This document shows, one piece after another, positions 34,411 through 42,697 of a stretch of DNA of 64,000 nt; the first letter of the stretch is position 1; every line of letters starts with the position of its first letter. The stretch is from NCBI GenBank assembly GCA_965221075.1, contig OZ244865.1:2604001-2668000 (forward strand), in the 5' to 3' direction. The notes under the pieces were generated by a model. The model was given only the letters and a program-made list of their open reading frames with translations, searched no databases and was not told the DNA's origin. Source of the stretch: UBA2970 sp965221075. GTDB lineage: Bacteria > Verrucomicrobiota > Verrucomicrobiia > Limisphaerales > AAA164-E04. The position numbers were made by a program, and so were the translations under genes.

Positions 34411-35310
34411 TTCCGGCCCGCGGGCCGGTGCATGCCGGGGACATGGGACCAGCGCCGAAACCCATGTCCAGTTCGCGAAAGCCTCCCTCCTTACCTTGCC
34501 TGTCAAGCCATGGCCTCCTGCAGCGGAAAGAGCTTCCCGGGCCGGGGCTTCCCTTCGCCTTCCGGACCTGCACCCAGCTGCCCCGCATCGCGGGCAAGTC
34601 GAGGCGCAGGCACTTCCCTCGCCACAAAGCCCTTTCCCCGTTCCGGGCAGAGGGCCGGACCGATCTGGGTTCATGGGGCTGTTGCCAAACACATGGACAT
34701 TTCACCAAGGCCCCCTTCTGTCCCAGCCGGCAGCCCCCGGCCCCCCGAAAGGGAACCGCCTTCCCGGGCCGGGGTCTGTCGCGGACTTTCGCTCCAGCGC
34801 CTCGCTGCTCCCCAGAAGGAGGAAAGCGAGGGAGCGCAGAGCACCCTGCTCGCCAATTGGCCCTTCCCGACTCCGGGCAGAGGGCCGGCCCGATCTGGGT
34901 TCACGGGGCTGTATCCGAATACATGGACAATTCACCGAGGCCCCCTTCTGTCCCAGCCGGCGGGCCCCGGCCCCCCGAAAGGCTGCTGCCTTCCCGGGCC
35001 GGGGTCTGTCGCGGACTTTCGCTCCAGCGCCTCGCTGCTCTCCGGAAGGAGGAGAGCGAGGGCGTGCAGGGCATGCCGCTCGCCAATTGGCCCCTTCCCG
35101 ACTGCGGGCAGAGGGCCGGCCCGATCTGGGTTCACGGGGCTGTATCCGAATACATGGACAATTCACCGAGGCCCCCTTCTGTCCCAGCCGGCAGGCCCCG
35201 GCCCCCCGAAAGGCGGCTGCCTTTCCGGGCCGGGATCTGCCATGGCCTTTCGCCGCAATGCCTCGCACGCCCGTGGCAGGAGTGAGCAAGAACGCCCAGG
35301 AATCTCCTCC
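34411..35310. repeat. About four tandem repeats of ~230 bp
   Basis: Landmarks recur at fixed spacing. GGGCAGAGGGCCGG.CCGATCTGGGTTCA appears at about 34645, 34875 and 35106. CCCCCTTCTGTCCCAGCCGG and CTTCCCGGGCCGGGGTCTG follow each time. The CGATCTGGGT mark lies at 34661, 34891 and 35122 (steps of 230 and 231). A more diverged fourth copy begins near 34411, with TTCCGGCCCGCGGGCCGG exactly 230 bp before the first good copy. Copies 2 and 3 each carry the small palindrome TGTATCCGAATACA. Since 230 is not a multiple of three, the array is unlikely to be coding. Confidence 0.8.
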
Positions 35311-35517
35311 ACCCGAATGCCCGGCACTCCGTCCCGGTCCGCAAGGGCGTTCCCGCAGTCCTGCCCCCTTGCGTTCCTGTCCGAAGCAGGGTGTTCCGCC
35401 CGCATGCCAAGGCATGGTTCCATTGGCAGGCGAAGGAACGGAAGTCCCGTGCCCGCAGCATGACTGTACGGGATCCCGATGTCCGGAATCAGGGATGGAT
35501 CCTGGAGCGAGACAGTC

Positions 35518-36267
35518 ATGATTCACCTGGCGCTGATTGGCGGATTGTTTCCAGCAGGGGCAGAGGAACCGGCCTTCTCGGATGTACAGGTCCTGTCCAC
35601 GGAGCTCTCGCTGGATCAACTGGGGCCCAGCGAACTGGGCATCGACTGGCGCCAGGTCGACTGGCTGCCCGAGCCGCCCCGCAGCGATGAAGAGACGGAG
35701 AGACTGCGCCTGCTGCAGAAGGACCTGGGGGAGGAAAGGCGCCGGCGCATCCGGGAACAGGCGAACATGACCTGGCGATACTGGAACCTGGAGCTGAAGC
35801 ATCGCCCGGCCAGCGTCCGCTTGCTGGAGAGGATGGATAGGGAACTCAAGCGGGCCCTGATGGCGCAGAAGCTCCGCTTCGACCGTGTCAGGCCGTCCTT
35901 CGTGGACGAGGCTGTCGAACTGGTGGTTCCCAATCCCGCCCACCCGGCCTATCCATCCGGCCACGCTGCCCAAGGCCTCTTCTACGGGGAGGTATTCGCT
36001 GCCTGGGAGCCGCACCGGGCCGAGGAGCACAGGAGGATCGCGATCGAAGTGGGCAGGAACCGGGAGTACGCCGGCGTGCACTACCCCAGCGACACGCAGG
36101 CCGGCCGGGCCTTCGCCCGCTACGTGATCGCCCGCTGCCTGGGAAGCGAGGTGTTCCTGCGATGGTGGTCGGATGCGGCCAAGGAGTGGGAGAGTGAGGG
36201 ATCGACGTTCAGGCAGATGACCCTTTCCCTGAGCAAGGCCGCAGGGATCGAGAAGCGGATCCGGTGA
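35518..36267 (+). CDS. Exported PAP2-superfamily (class A acid) phosphatase
   Basis: A 249-aa protein with an N-terminal signal peptide (ATG 35518, GGAG 10 bp upstream). The vanadium-haloperoxidase/PAP2 signature is complete: KLRFDRVRP (118-126, the KX6RP motif), PSGH (147-150), and R182 followed by x5-H188-x3-D192, with Asn in place of the usual Ser before the Arg. It is expected to be a periplasmic phosphomonoesterase or lipid-phosphatase-like enzyme. It is coupled to traF by a GTGA overlap, so it is expressed as part of the conjugation set. Its role there is unknown. Confidence 0.82.
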   Translation: MIHLALIGGLFPAGAEEPAFSDVQVLSTELSLDQLGPSELGIDWRQVDWLPEPPRSDEETERLRLLQKDLGEERRRRIREQANMTWRYWNLELKHRPASVRLLERMDRELKRALMAQKLRFDRVRPSFVDEAVELVVPNPAHPAYPSGHAAQGLFYGEVFAAWEPHRAEEHRRIAIEVGRNREYAGVHYPSDTQAGRAFARYVIARCLGSEVFLRWWSDAAKEWESEGSTFRQMTLSLSKAAGIEKRIR

Positions 36268-36998
36268 CAAGGCGAAGCATCCGTCTGTGGCGCTGGCTGA
36301 TCGGCCTGCAGCTGGGCGCGGCGATGGTCCTCGCAGGTATGCTGCTGATGGGCATCCGGATCAATCTGGAGGGCTCCATGCCCCAGGGGGTGTACCGGCT
36401 GGAAAAGGAAGGGATCGGCAAGGGCGACGTGGTGATGTTCCGGCTCGCTTCCCGCTGGCAGCAGCTCGCCTGGGAGCGGATGTACCTCGGAGAAAGAAGC
36501 CAGTCCCTGCTCAAGTTCGTATGCGGAGTTCCCGGCGACAAGTACCGCATCGATCGCCAGGGGATCAGGATAAACGGCACATCCCTTCCCGACTCGGCTC
36601 CACTGGAGCGGGACTCGGAGGGAAGGGCGATGCCCTTCGAGATCCGGGAGGGAACGCTGGCACAGGGACAGTTCCTGGTGATCAGCGACGGCAAGGCCCA
36701 CGGATTCGACTCCCGCTACTTCGGTGTTGTAGAGGAGAGGGACGTGCAGGGAAGGATGGTTCTGATCTACCGGTTCAATCCCGCCCCTTCCACCGCCAGA
36801 GGAGGCATGATCCCGATCTCCATGCAAGAAGCGCCGATGAAGGGAGCGATGCGTGGCTGTCCGAGATTTGGCAGCTCTGCTGTGGCGGCACGCGCACGCC
36901 GACCGGACTCCGCTTCCTGGACTGCCGAGAGCATAGGAATCGAGATCGGTCGTCCCATCTCGATGCGGAGCCAGGCACCGGAACGGACCGTGCCTTGA
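36264..36998 (+). CDS. traF: TraF-type conjugative signal peptidase (S26 family), C-terminally extended
   Basis: A 244-aa membrane protease. One N-terminal membrane helix is followed by the S26C signature: catalytic Ser in GSMPQGVYRL (S38), catalytic Lys in LLKFVCGVPGD (K84), and the SDGKAHGFDSRYFG block. TraF matures and cyclises the TrbC pilin. Homologous sequence ends near residue 175 (LIYRFNPAP); the last ~65 residues look like read-through into non-coding DNA. GTG 36264 overlaps the phosphatase stop. Confidence 0.87.
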   Translation: MTRRSIRLWRWLIGLQLGAAMVLAGMLLMGIRINLEGSMPQGVYRLEKEGIGKGDVVMFRLASRWQQLAWERMYLGERSQSLLKFVCGVPGDKYRIDRQGIRINGTSLPDSAPLERDSEGRAMPFEIREGTLAQGQFLVISDGKAHGFDSRYFGVVEERDVQGRMVLIYRFNPAPSTARGGMIPISMQEAPMKGAMRGCPRFGSSAVAARARRPDSASWTAESIGIEIGRPISMRSQAPERTVP

Positions 36999-37031
36999 CG
37001 CACGCTTTCCTGCTCGACGCTCTATTCGTGC

Positions 37032-37069
37032 ATGACGCTGGACCGGCCCGAAAGCCGGTCCAGCGTCAT
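37032..37069. terminator. 16-bp perfect hairpin between convergent traF and higA
   Basis: ATGACGCTGGACCGGC and GCCGGTCCAGCGTCAT flank a 6-nt loop (CCGAAA). The hairpin covers the higA stop codon and lies 34 bp past the traF stop, so it can end transcripts from both sides. It lacks a U-tract on either strand. Confidence 0.6.
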
Positions 37070-37380
37070 CCCGGCGCGTGCAGGCCCTGGCCCGAATCCA
37101 GCGGCGACAGCTGGGCGACGGCGGCACCGCTCCTGCATTCCGCAAGACGCAGTTCGTAGAGCTTCTGGAGATTCAGCCAGAACTCCCCCGAGGTCCCGAA
37201 GAAGCGTCCAAGACGGAGCGCCGTGTCGCCGGTCACCGCCCGCCTCCCGTCGAGTATCTCGGCGATACGGTCCGTCGGCACATCGATGCGCTTCGCTAGC
37301 TCCGCTGCGCTCATGCCGAGCGCGTCGAGGTCCTCACACAGCGTCTCGCCCGGATGGATGGGTTCGCGCATGCCCTTCAT
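37066..37380 (-). CDS. higA: HigA-type antitoxin
   Basis: A 104-aa XRE/HTH protein. The N-terminus IHPGETLCEDLDALGMS, the helix-turn-helix AAELAKRIDVPTDRIAEI and GDTALRLGRFFGTSGEFWLNLQ are typical of VapI/HigA antitoxins. It is encoded 5 bp downstream of the toxin gene, the order usual for hig modules. It should neutralise HigB and repress the operon. It lies between transfer genes and could stabilise the element. Confidence 0.92.
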   Translation of the reverse strand: MKGMREPIHPGETLCEDLDALGMSAAELAKRIDVPTDRIAEILDGRRAVTGDTALRLGRFFGTSGEFWLNLQKLYELRLAECRSGAAVAQLSPLDSGQGLHAPG

Positions 37381-37385
37381 AATCT

Positions 37386-37676
37386 CTAATGGTAGTCCAC
37401 GATCTGCACTTCGGCAGGCCCCAAGCTCTCGTCAGGCCACTTAAAGCAGATCCGCCACTGATCGTTGATGCGGATGCTCCAACATCCCTTGCTCCGGCTC
37501 TTGAGCGCCTCCAGACGATTGCCCGGCCGTACGAGCCGTACGAGATCACCGAGCCGCGTGGCAGCATCCTGCTGGTCCAGCTTGCGCGAGGCGGTCCGGG
37601 CGAAGCCAGTAAACGCCGCCACCCGGATCCCCCGGTGAAACGCCTCTGTCCTCCGGTCGGAAAAGCCGACGATCAA
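37386..37676 (-). CDS. higB: HigB-type (RelE superfamily) toxin
   Basis: About 96 aa when read from the TTG at 37676. The open frame extends to ATG 37724, but homology begins at IVGFSDRRTEAF, so the shorter form is preferred. HigB/Killer-type features include KLDQQDAATRLGDL, PGNRLEALK, WSIRINDQWRICFKW and the terminal VQIVDYH. These ribosome-dependent mRNA interferases cut translated messages. It is followed after 5 bp by higA. Confidence 0.9.
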   Translation of the reverse strand: MIVGFSDRRTEAFHRGIRVAAFTGFARTASRKLDQQDAATRLGDLVRLVRPGNRLEALKSRSKGCWSIRINDQWRICFKWPDESLGPAEVQIVDYH

Positions 37677-37724
37677 CAATAGTTCCAGTTCCGCACCAGC
37701 CCCGCGCACTATCCGAGCCAACAA

Positions 37725-37970
37725 GCCCGTGTTAAGTCAAGCGTAGGACTGGCCCCGACCTAAGCTCACTGCGCCCTCCTCGACTTGCACCCCCGCATGG
37801 GGCAAGTCACTCAAGCTGCAAGGAACGCTTCACATTCCAAGCAGCCGACTCCCCGACCAATGGCATCATCGGCCGACAGACAGCAAGTCCCTGGGCACCT
37901 GCCCAAGTATTGGAACCTCCTGAAGCAGTCAGGAACGGACTCCCGGAGAAACGATGCGAAGAATCCGTTG
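37725..37970. other. Intergenic between higB and the RND pump
   Basis: About 250 bp without a supported gene. It contains the higBA promoter region on the minus strand and the 3' end of the RND transcript. No clear terminator was seen. Confidence 0.4.
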
Positions 37971-40900
37971 TCAGGCGGAGGGATAGCGTTTTCCCAGCTG
38001 CCAGTTCCAGTATCTCCGGGCGAAGCGCCTGAGATCCTCGAGGATCATGTAGTTGATCGGGACAAGCAGCAGCGTGACGAAGGTGCCCAGGAGGACCCCC
38101 CAGGCCAGGGACACGGCCATGGGGATCAGGAACTGCGCCTGGGTGCTCTTCTCGAACGAGATGGGAAGCAGTCCGGCGAACGTGGTCATCGAGGTGAGCA
38201 TGATGGCCCGGAAGCGGGCCATCCCCGAGGTGCAGACCGCGCGAAACAGAGCCAGCGGGTCCTGCCGGTCCGATTCCCGCAGCCTCCGGTTGATGTAGTC
38301 CACCAGCACCAGGCTGTCGTTGACCAGCACCCCGCTCAGGGCCAGCATCCCGAAGATGCTCATCATGCTCACGTTCATTCCCATCACGATGTGCCCCACG
38401 ATGGCGCCGGAGAGGCCGAAGGGAATCACCGACATCACGATCAGAGGCTGGATGTAGGACCGGAAGGGGATGGCCAGGAGGCAGTAGATGGCGAAGAAGA
38501 GCAGGACCAGCCCCGCGTAAACCGATCCGAACGACTCCTTCTGCTCCCTGGCCTCTCCTTCCAGGCTGAACCTCACCCCCTGGTACTTGGCCAGCATCGT
38601 GGGCAGGGCCTCGTTGATCTCGCGCTTGATAGCCTCCAGGTTGGCCGTCGCCTTGTCGGCGTCGGCCCGCACGTTGATGGCTCGGTTGCGGTCGATGCGG
38701 TTGATCCGGGCAGGACTGCGTCCCTCTTCGAGCAGCGCCGCGCTGCGGACGGGAATCTCGCCGCCCTGGCGGGTGCGGATGTGCATGCCGTCCAGCGCCT
38801 CCTGGGTGGATCTCCCCTCGGGGGGATAGCGCACCATGACCCGAACGTCGTCCCGGCCGCGGGGTATGCGCTGGGCCTCGGCCCCGAAGAAGCCCTGGCG
38901 GACCTGGAGAGCCAGATCGCCCTGCTCCACGCCCAGCAGCTCCATCTCGGGCCTGATCCTGATCCGGATCTCGCTCTTGCCGTCCTGGAAGGTGTGGCTG
39001 ATGTCGAAGAGCTGGGGATAGCGGGCGAGGAAGGCCTGGACCTCGTCGGCAGCGGACTCCAGATCCTGGTAGTCGGGCCCGGTCAGCTGGATGTCCAGCG
39101 GGCTCCCGGCCCGACCGATCTCGGCCAGGATGACCATCTCCTTGACTCCGGTGATGGGGCCGATCAGCTGCCGCAGCCGGGCCAGGATCTCGAACAGGCG
39201 CAGGGGGGTGGAACGCTCCTCGGGAGGCCTGACCCGGAAGGCCACCTCGCCCAGGTGGCTCTGTCCGCCCAGAGCTCCCTGCCCGGCTCCTCCGGGCGAG
39301 AACCGGGACATCAGCAGGTTGTGGCCCCCCACCGCCGAGAGGATCTCCTCGATCACGTCCTCGCCCTCGCTCTGCTTCAGCTCCTCCCTGAGGATCTCCA
39401 CCTGCCGGGCGATGTGGCCGACGTGGCCTATGGTGACGTCCTCGTGGGTGCCCACGGGCATGGACAGGCTGACCACCGCCACTTCGTTGTCCACCCGGGG
39501 GAAGAAAACGAAGAGTATCCGGTTGCTCAGGAGGAGGGCGAACAGGGTCAGGAAGACCAGGATGAAAAGGCTCAGGAAGGAGTAGCGCCATACCAGAGCG
39601 CGCTTCAGGAGGGGGAAGTAGATCCGCTGGGCCACCGTCTTTAGCCCCTCCTGGAACCGGACCTGGATCCTTCCGAGCAGCCCCCACCGGCGGGAAGGGC
39701 CGCGGGGTCCCTTCAGGTGGCTCAGGTGGAAGGGCAGGACCAGCTTCGACTCCACCAGGGAGAAGACCAGGACCGGGATCACGATGAGGGGGATCTGGGC
39801 AAAGATGTTTCCCCGCTCCCCCTCCACCATCAGCAGGGGGACGAACGCGGCCACGGTGGTGAGCACTCCGAAGACCACCGGCACGGTCACCTCGTGGGTG
39901 CCCTGGATGGCGCTGGCCAGTCCGGGCTTCCCCTTCTCCAGGTGGGTGTGGATGTTCTCGGCGGTGACGATGGCGTCGTCGACCACGATTCCCAGCACCA
40001 GGATGAATCCGAAGAGGCTGACGATGTTGATGCTGGCTCCCAGGACCGGGATCAGGGCGATGGCCCCGAAGAAGGAGACCGGTATCCCCAGGCAGACCCA
40101 GAAGGCCAGGGCCGGCCTCAGGAACAGGGCCAGCAGGGTGATCACCAGAATCCCTCCCTGGGCGGCGCTGCGCAGGAGGGTGTTCAGACGGCTGACCACG
40201 ATCTGCGAGTAGTCGTTCCAGAAGTGCAGCTCGACCCCCTCGGGCAGGGTCGGAGCCACCTGAGCCGCGTACTCCTTGACCCGCTCGGCCAGGTGTATGG
40301 CGTTCTGGCTTCCGGAACGGCCCACGTTGAGCAGCACGCAGGGACGCCCTTCGTAGCGGGCGAAGAGGGTATTCTCCTCGAACCCGTCGCTGATGGTGGC
40401 GATGTCTCCCAGGGCGATGCTGGTACCGTCGGGACGGGAGATGAGGACGATTTCGCGGAAGTCCTCCTCGCGGTAGGCCCTTCCCTTGGCGTGGATCAGG
40501 ATCTCCCCTCCCCGGGTCCTGATGCTCCCCGCCGAGAGATCCACCGAGGCGTCCCTCACTGCCCGGACCACGTCGTCCAGGGTCAGGCCCAGGGAGCGGA
40601 GGACGCTCTCGGGCGCCTCGACGGCCACCTCGTAGGGACGCACCCCGGCGAGCTCCACCGAGCCGATTTCAGGCAGGGAACGGATCCCGTCGCGGAGCTC
40701 CTCCCCGGTAGCCCGCAGGTCGCGCTCGCTCATGTCCCCCGCCAGCACCACCGAGATCACCGACCTGCGGCGCTGGGCTAGGAACACGATCAGGTCCTCC
40801 AGTTCCTGGGGCAGGGTGCTGATGGCATCGACCCGAGACTGGATGTCGTCGAGGAGGTTCCGGGACCGGTATCCGCTCTCCACTTCCACCACCACCCGGC

Positions 40901-41171
40901 ACCTCCCCTCCTCGGCGGTGGAGAGGATCCGCTTGATCCCCTCCAGATCCTGGATCGCCTCCTCGATCCGCACCACCACCGACTCCTCGACCTCCTCGGG
41001 CGTGGCGCCCCGGTACTGGGCCGAGATCTCGACGTTTTCCAGCTCGAACTGGGGAAAGACCTCGACCGGGACCGACCGCATCAGGGCCGAGCACCCCAGC
41101 AGGATCAAGGAGACCATGAGCAGGTTGGCCGCCACCCCGTTGCGGGCGAACCATTCCACCATGCCCTTCAT
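37971..41171 (-). CDS. RND-family efflux transporter (AcrB/MexB-like)
   Basis: A 1066-aa inner-membrane proton antiporter with the full RND layout. It has an N-terminal helix (VAANLLMVSLILLGCSALM), two large periplasmic loops, and twelve predicted membrane helices. The transmembrane-4 acidic pair is in GIVVDDAIVTAENI, and the repeat-two counterpart is SGVLVNDSLVLVDYINRR. Porter-domain signatures such as RGATPEEVEESVVVRIEEA are present. These pumps normally need a membrane-fusion protein and an outer-membrane channel, and neither is encoded nearby. The substrate cannot be told from sequence. Confidence 0.92.
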   Translation of the reverse strand: MKGMVEWFARNGVAANLLMVSLILLGCSALMRSVPVEVFPQFELENVEISAQYRGATPEEVEESVVVRIEEAIQDLEGIKRILSTAEEGRCRVVVEVESGYRSRNLLDDIQSRVDAISTLPQELEDLIVFLAQRRRSVISVVLAGDMSERDLRATGEELRDGIRSLPEIGSVELAGVRPYEVAVEAPESVLRSLGLTLDDVVRAVRDASVDLSAGSIRTRGGEILIHAKGRAYREEDFREIVLISRPDGTSIALGDIATISDGFEENTLFARYEGRPCVLLNVGRSGSQNAIHLAERVKEYAAQVAPTLPEGVELHFWNDYSQIVVSRLNTLLRSAAQGGILVITLLALFLRPALAFWVCLGIPVSFFGAIALIPVLGASINIVSLFGFILVLGIVVDDAIVTAENIHTHLEKGKPGLASAIQGTHEVTVPVVFGVLTTVAAFVPLLMVEGERGNIFAQIPLIVIPVLVFSLVESKLVLPFHLSHLKGPRGPSRRWGLLGRIQVRFQEGLKTVAQRIYFPLLKRALVWRYSFLSLFILVFLTLFALLLSNRILFVFFPRVDNEVAVVSLSMPVGTHEDVTIGHVGHIARQVEILREELKQSEGEDVIEEILSAVGGHNLLMSRFSPGGAGQGALGGQSHLGEVAFRVRPPEERSTPLRLFEILARLRQLIGPITGVKEMVILAEIGRAGSPLDIQLTGPDYQDLESAADEVQAFLARYPQLFDISHTFQDGKSEIRIRIRPEMELLGVEQGDLALQVRQGFFGAEAQRIPRGRDDVRVMVRYPPEGRSTQEALDGMHIRTRQGGEIPVRSAALLEEGRSPARINRIDRNRAINVRADADKATANLEAIKREINEALPTMLAKYQGVRFSLEGEAREQKESFGSVYAGLVLLFFAIYCLLAIPFRSYIQPLIVMSVIPFGLSGAIVGHIVMGMNVSMMSIFGMLALSGVLVNDSLVLVDYINRRLRESDRQDPLALFRAVCTSGMARFRAIMLTSMTTFAGLLPISFEKSTQAQFLIPMAVSLAWGVLLGTFVTLLLVPINYMILEDLRRFARRYWNWQLGKRYPSA

Positions 41172-41204
41172 ATCGTCCGGTCGCGTTCTGCGGACTCCAT
41201 GGAC

Positions 41205-41789
41205 CTATCCGGAGCCCATGGCCGGAACGGTCCGGGCCGGGAACCCGAACGCCGGATCCGGCAGAAGGATCCACGAGAGCATCCTCCCGGCCTGAGGTTC
41301 AGCCCGGCCCGCTGCGGACCGGGCGGCATGCCTCTGCGGGATCCGGGCCACCTGCCGATCGGGCTCTCCCCCTTTCTCCAGGGGATCCCCGCTCCTCCGG
41401 TGCTGCGCCTCCCCTCGCTGAAGATTGGAACGAATGGGATCCAGGCGGAGCTCGGCCACTGTCCGCGCGCAATGCCCGTAGCAGTCATCCATGCCCGGCA
41501 GCCTTGCGTCCTTCCCGAAGCAGGCGTCCTCGCGCAGGCCGGAGGCTATCTCGGCCAGTCTGCCGACGCCTTCGGCAAGCGGCAGGGTGCGGATCCGGGA
41601 ATGCGCCGCTCCCTGGAAGAGGATCCGGATGCGCCAGCTTCCGTGCGCCGGTCCGCTCTCCGCCAGCTGGACGCTGGAGTAGCCGGAGAGCCTCCGAGCC
41701 GCTTCCGGATCGCTCGCCATCAAGGAGCAGGGAAGGACGTCAAGGGCGAGAACCGCAACGGGAACCAGTATCCGAAGCGACTGAAGCAT
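41205..41789 (-). CDS. Possible small secreted protein, unknown
   Basis: A minus-strand frame from ATG 41789 begins with a plausible signal peptide (LRILVPVAVLALDVLPCSLMA) followed by ASDPEAARRLSGYSSVQLAE and a Cys-containing middle. After about residue 125 the composition becomes Arg/Pro/Gly-rich and looks non-coding, so the true 3' end may be lost or frameshifted. There is no recognised family and no strong ribosome binding site. It ends 33 bp upstream of the RND pump start. Confidence 0.3.
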   Translation of the reverse strand: MLQSLRILVPVAVLALDVLPCSLMASDPEAARRLSGYSSVQLAESGPAHGSWRIRILFQGAAHSRIRTLPLAEGVGRLAEIASGLREDACFGKDARLPGMDDCYGHCARTVAELRLDPIRSNLQRGEAQHRRSGDPLEKGGEPDRQVARIPQRHAARSAAGRAEPQAGRMLSWILLPDPAFGFPARTVPAMGSG

Positions 41790-42247
41790 CGGCGAAGCCC
41801 CATCTTCCGGTGCCGGTGTTCCGGATGCCAGTTCCAAATGCCCGCCTGCTTTCAAGCGGCGGATGCCGCGGGCAGCTGGACAGCGCCTGTCCATCGGATC
41901 TCGCGTTCCCGTCAGCAAAGCCCGCCCGCTCGGGACCAGCAGGCTCCCGCCAGCAGCCGGCGGCCGAAGCCGGAACGGCATCGGCCGAAAGCGCCAGCCA
42001 GCGGAACCGGCAGCGTGAGAGGCAGCAACGCATATGGCGAGCGAAGACAGCGCTGACCTCCTTGCGGCCGAGAGGGCGGAATCTTCCATTGGGCCTGCCC
42101 GATCATGCGGCGAGGGCGAAATGGAGCTCCGCGCACACGCCGAAGCCGCATTTCCCCGAAAAAACGCTCCGTTGGCTGCAAGCGGCTCCCATCCGCCATT
42201 GCTGAGAGGGGCGGGATTGTGCGTGCCTGGCAGGATCCGGCCGGCGG
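41790..42247. other. Intergenic, no gene seen
   Basis: About 460 bp of GC-rich sequence between the end of the relaxase frame and the possible secreted protein. It is open in several frames without recognisable products. Confidence 0.4.
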
Positions 42248-42697
42248 CTACCGCTCGCGTTCCTCCTCCGAGACCAGCTGCAGGGAGAACTCGGCCGCGC
42301 CGGAGGCCTGGCGGCAGGCCCGCCGGAAGCCCGCACCGCCCCGGACACGGAACCTGCTCCCGAACTTGGCCCGGGCCATGCGCAGGGCCGCTTGCAGGGT
42401 GGCCGGACGGGCGTCGGAGGGGATCAGGCGGGAGCCCTGGTCCCGGATGCGGAAGGATCCGGGACCCTTGTAGATCAGGACTCCATCGGAGCGCACCTCG
42501 CACTCGAATCCCTCGACCTCGATTCCCAGGCTCCTCCAGTCCCGGATGGCCTCCAGGCAGTCCTCCCGGGCGGCGGGCACGTCGGGAGAACGTCGGCGCA
42601 GGGCCTCGATGGCCTCGATCTCCCCGGCCCTTGCCAGGGAGTGGAGGTAGCCAGGCCAGGTAGGCCGCTCGACGCCCGACTGATAGCGGGCCAGAGC
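42248..42697 (-). pseudogene. Relaxase C-terminal part, separated by an in-frame TAG
   Basis: Directly after the TAG at 42700-42698 the same frame continues for 149 codons to a TGA. The predicted segment begins ALARYQSGVERPTWPGYLHS and ends with a domain (SGRIRD-like SFRIRDQGSRLIPSDARP, then ATLQAALRMARAKFGSRF) of the LPD7 type found at the C-terminus of MobP relaxases. It therefore belongs to the upstream relaxase and has no convincing start of its own (an internal ATG at 42580 would give 110 aa). Confidence 0.75.

Larger units (their letters stand above)
33078..35517. other. 2.4-kb gene-free stretch with repeats inside the conjugative element
   Basis: No gene is supported. Long open frames occur in several phases on both strands, but they share no family features, and the repeats inside change phase, as expected for non-coding DNA. 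The stretch contains two related AGATCT-centred palindromes in AT-rich patches (33.2 and 33.5 kb) and about four ~230-bp tandem repeats (34.4-35.3 kb). Its location between the transfer operon and the traF pair would suit an origin of transfer, a replication origin or a partition site; which one cannot be told from sequence alone. Confidence 0.6.

Noticed and set aside
31436..35521. Very long open frame (>1300 codons) running through traG and the following intergenic DNA
   Set aside because: It overlaps the coupling protein in another phase, has Pro/Arg/Gly-rich composition and no family features. High GC removes stop codons by chance.
34702..36270. 522-codon minus-strand frame across the tandem repeats and PAP2 gene
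   Set aside because: Antisense to the phosphatase and composed partly of the non-coding repeats.
37386..37724. Longer HigB start at ATG 37724
   Set aside because: The first 16 residues have no HigB homology, and the TTG at 37676 sits where homologues begin. The longer form is kept only as an alternative.
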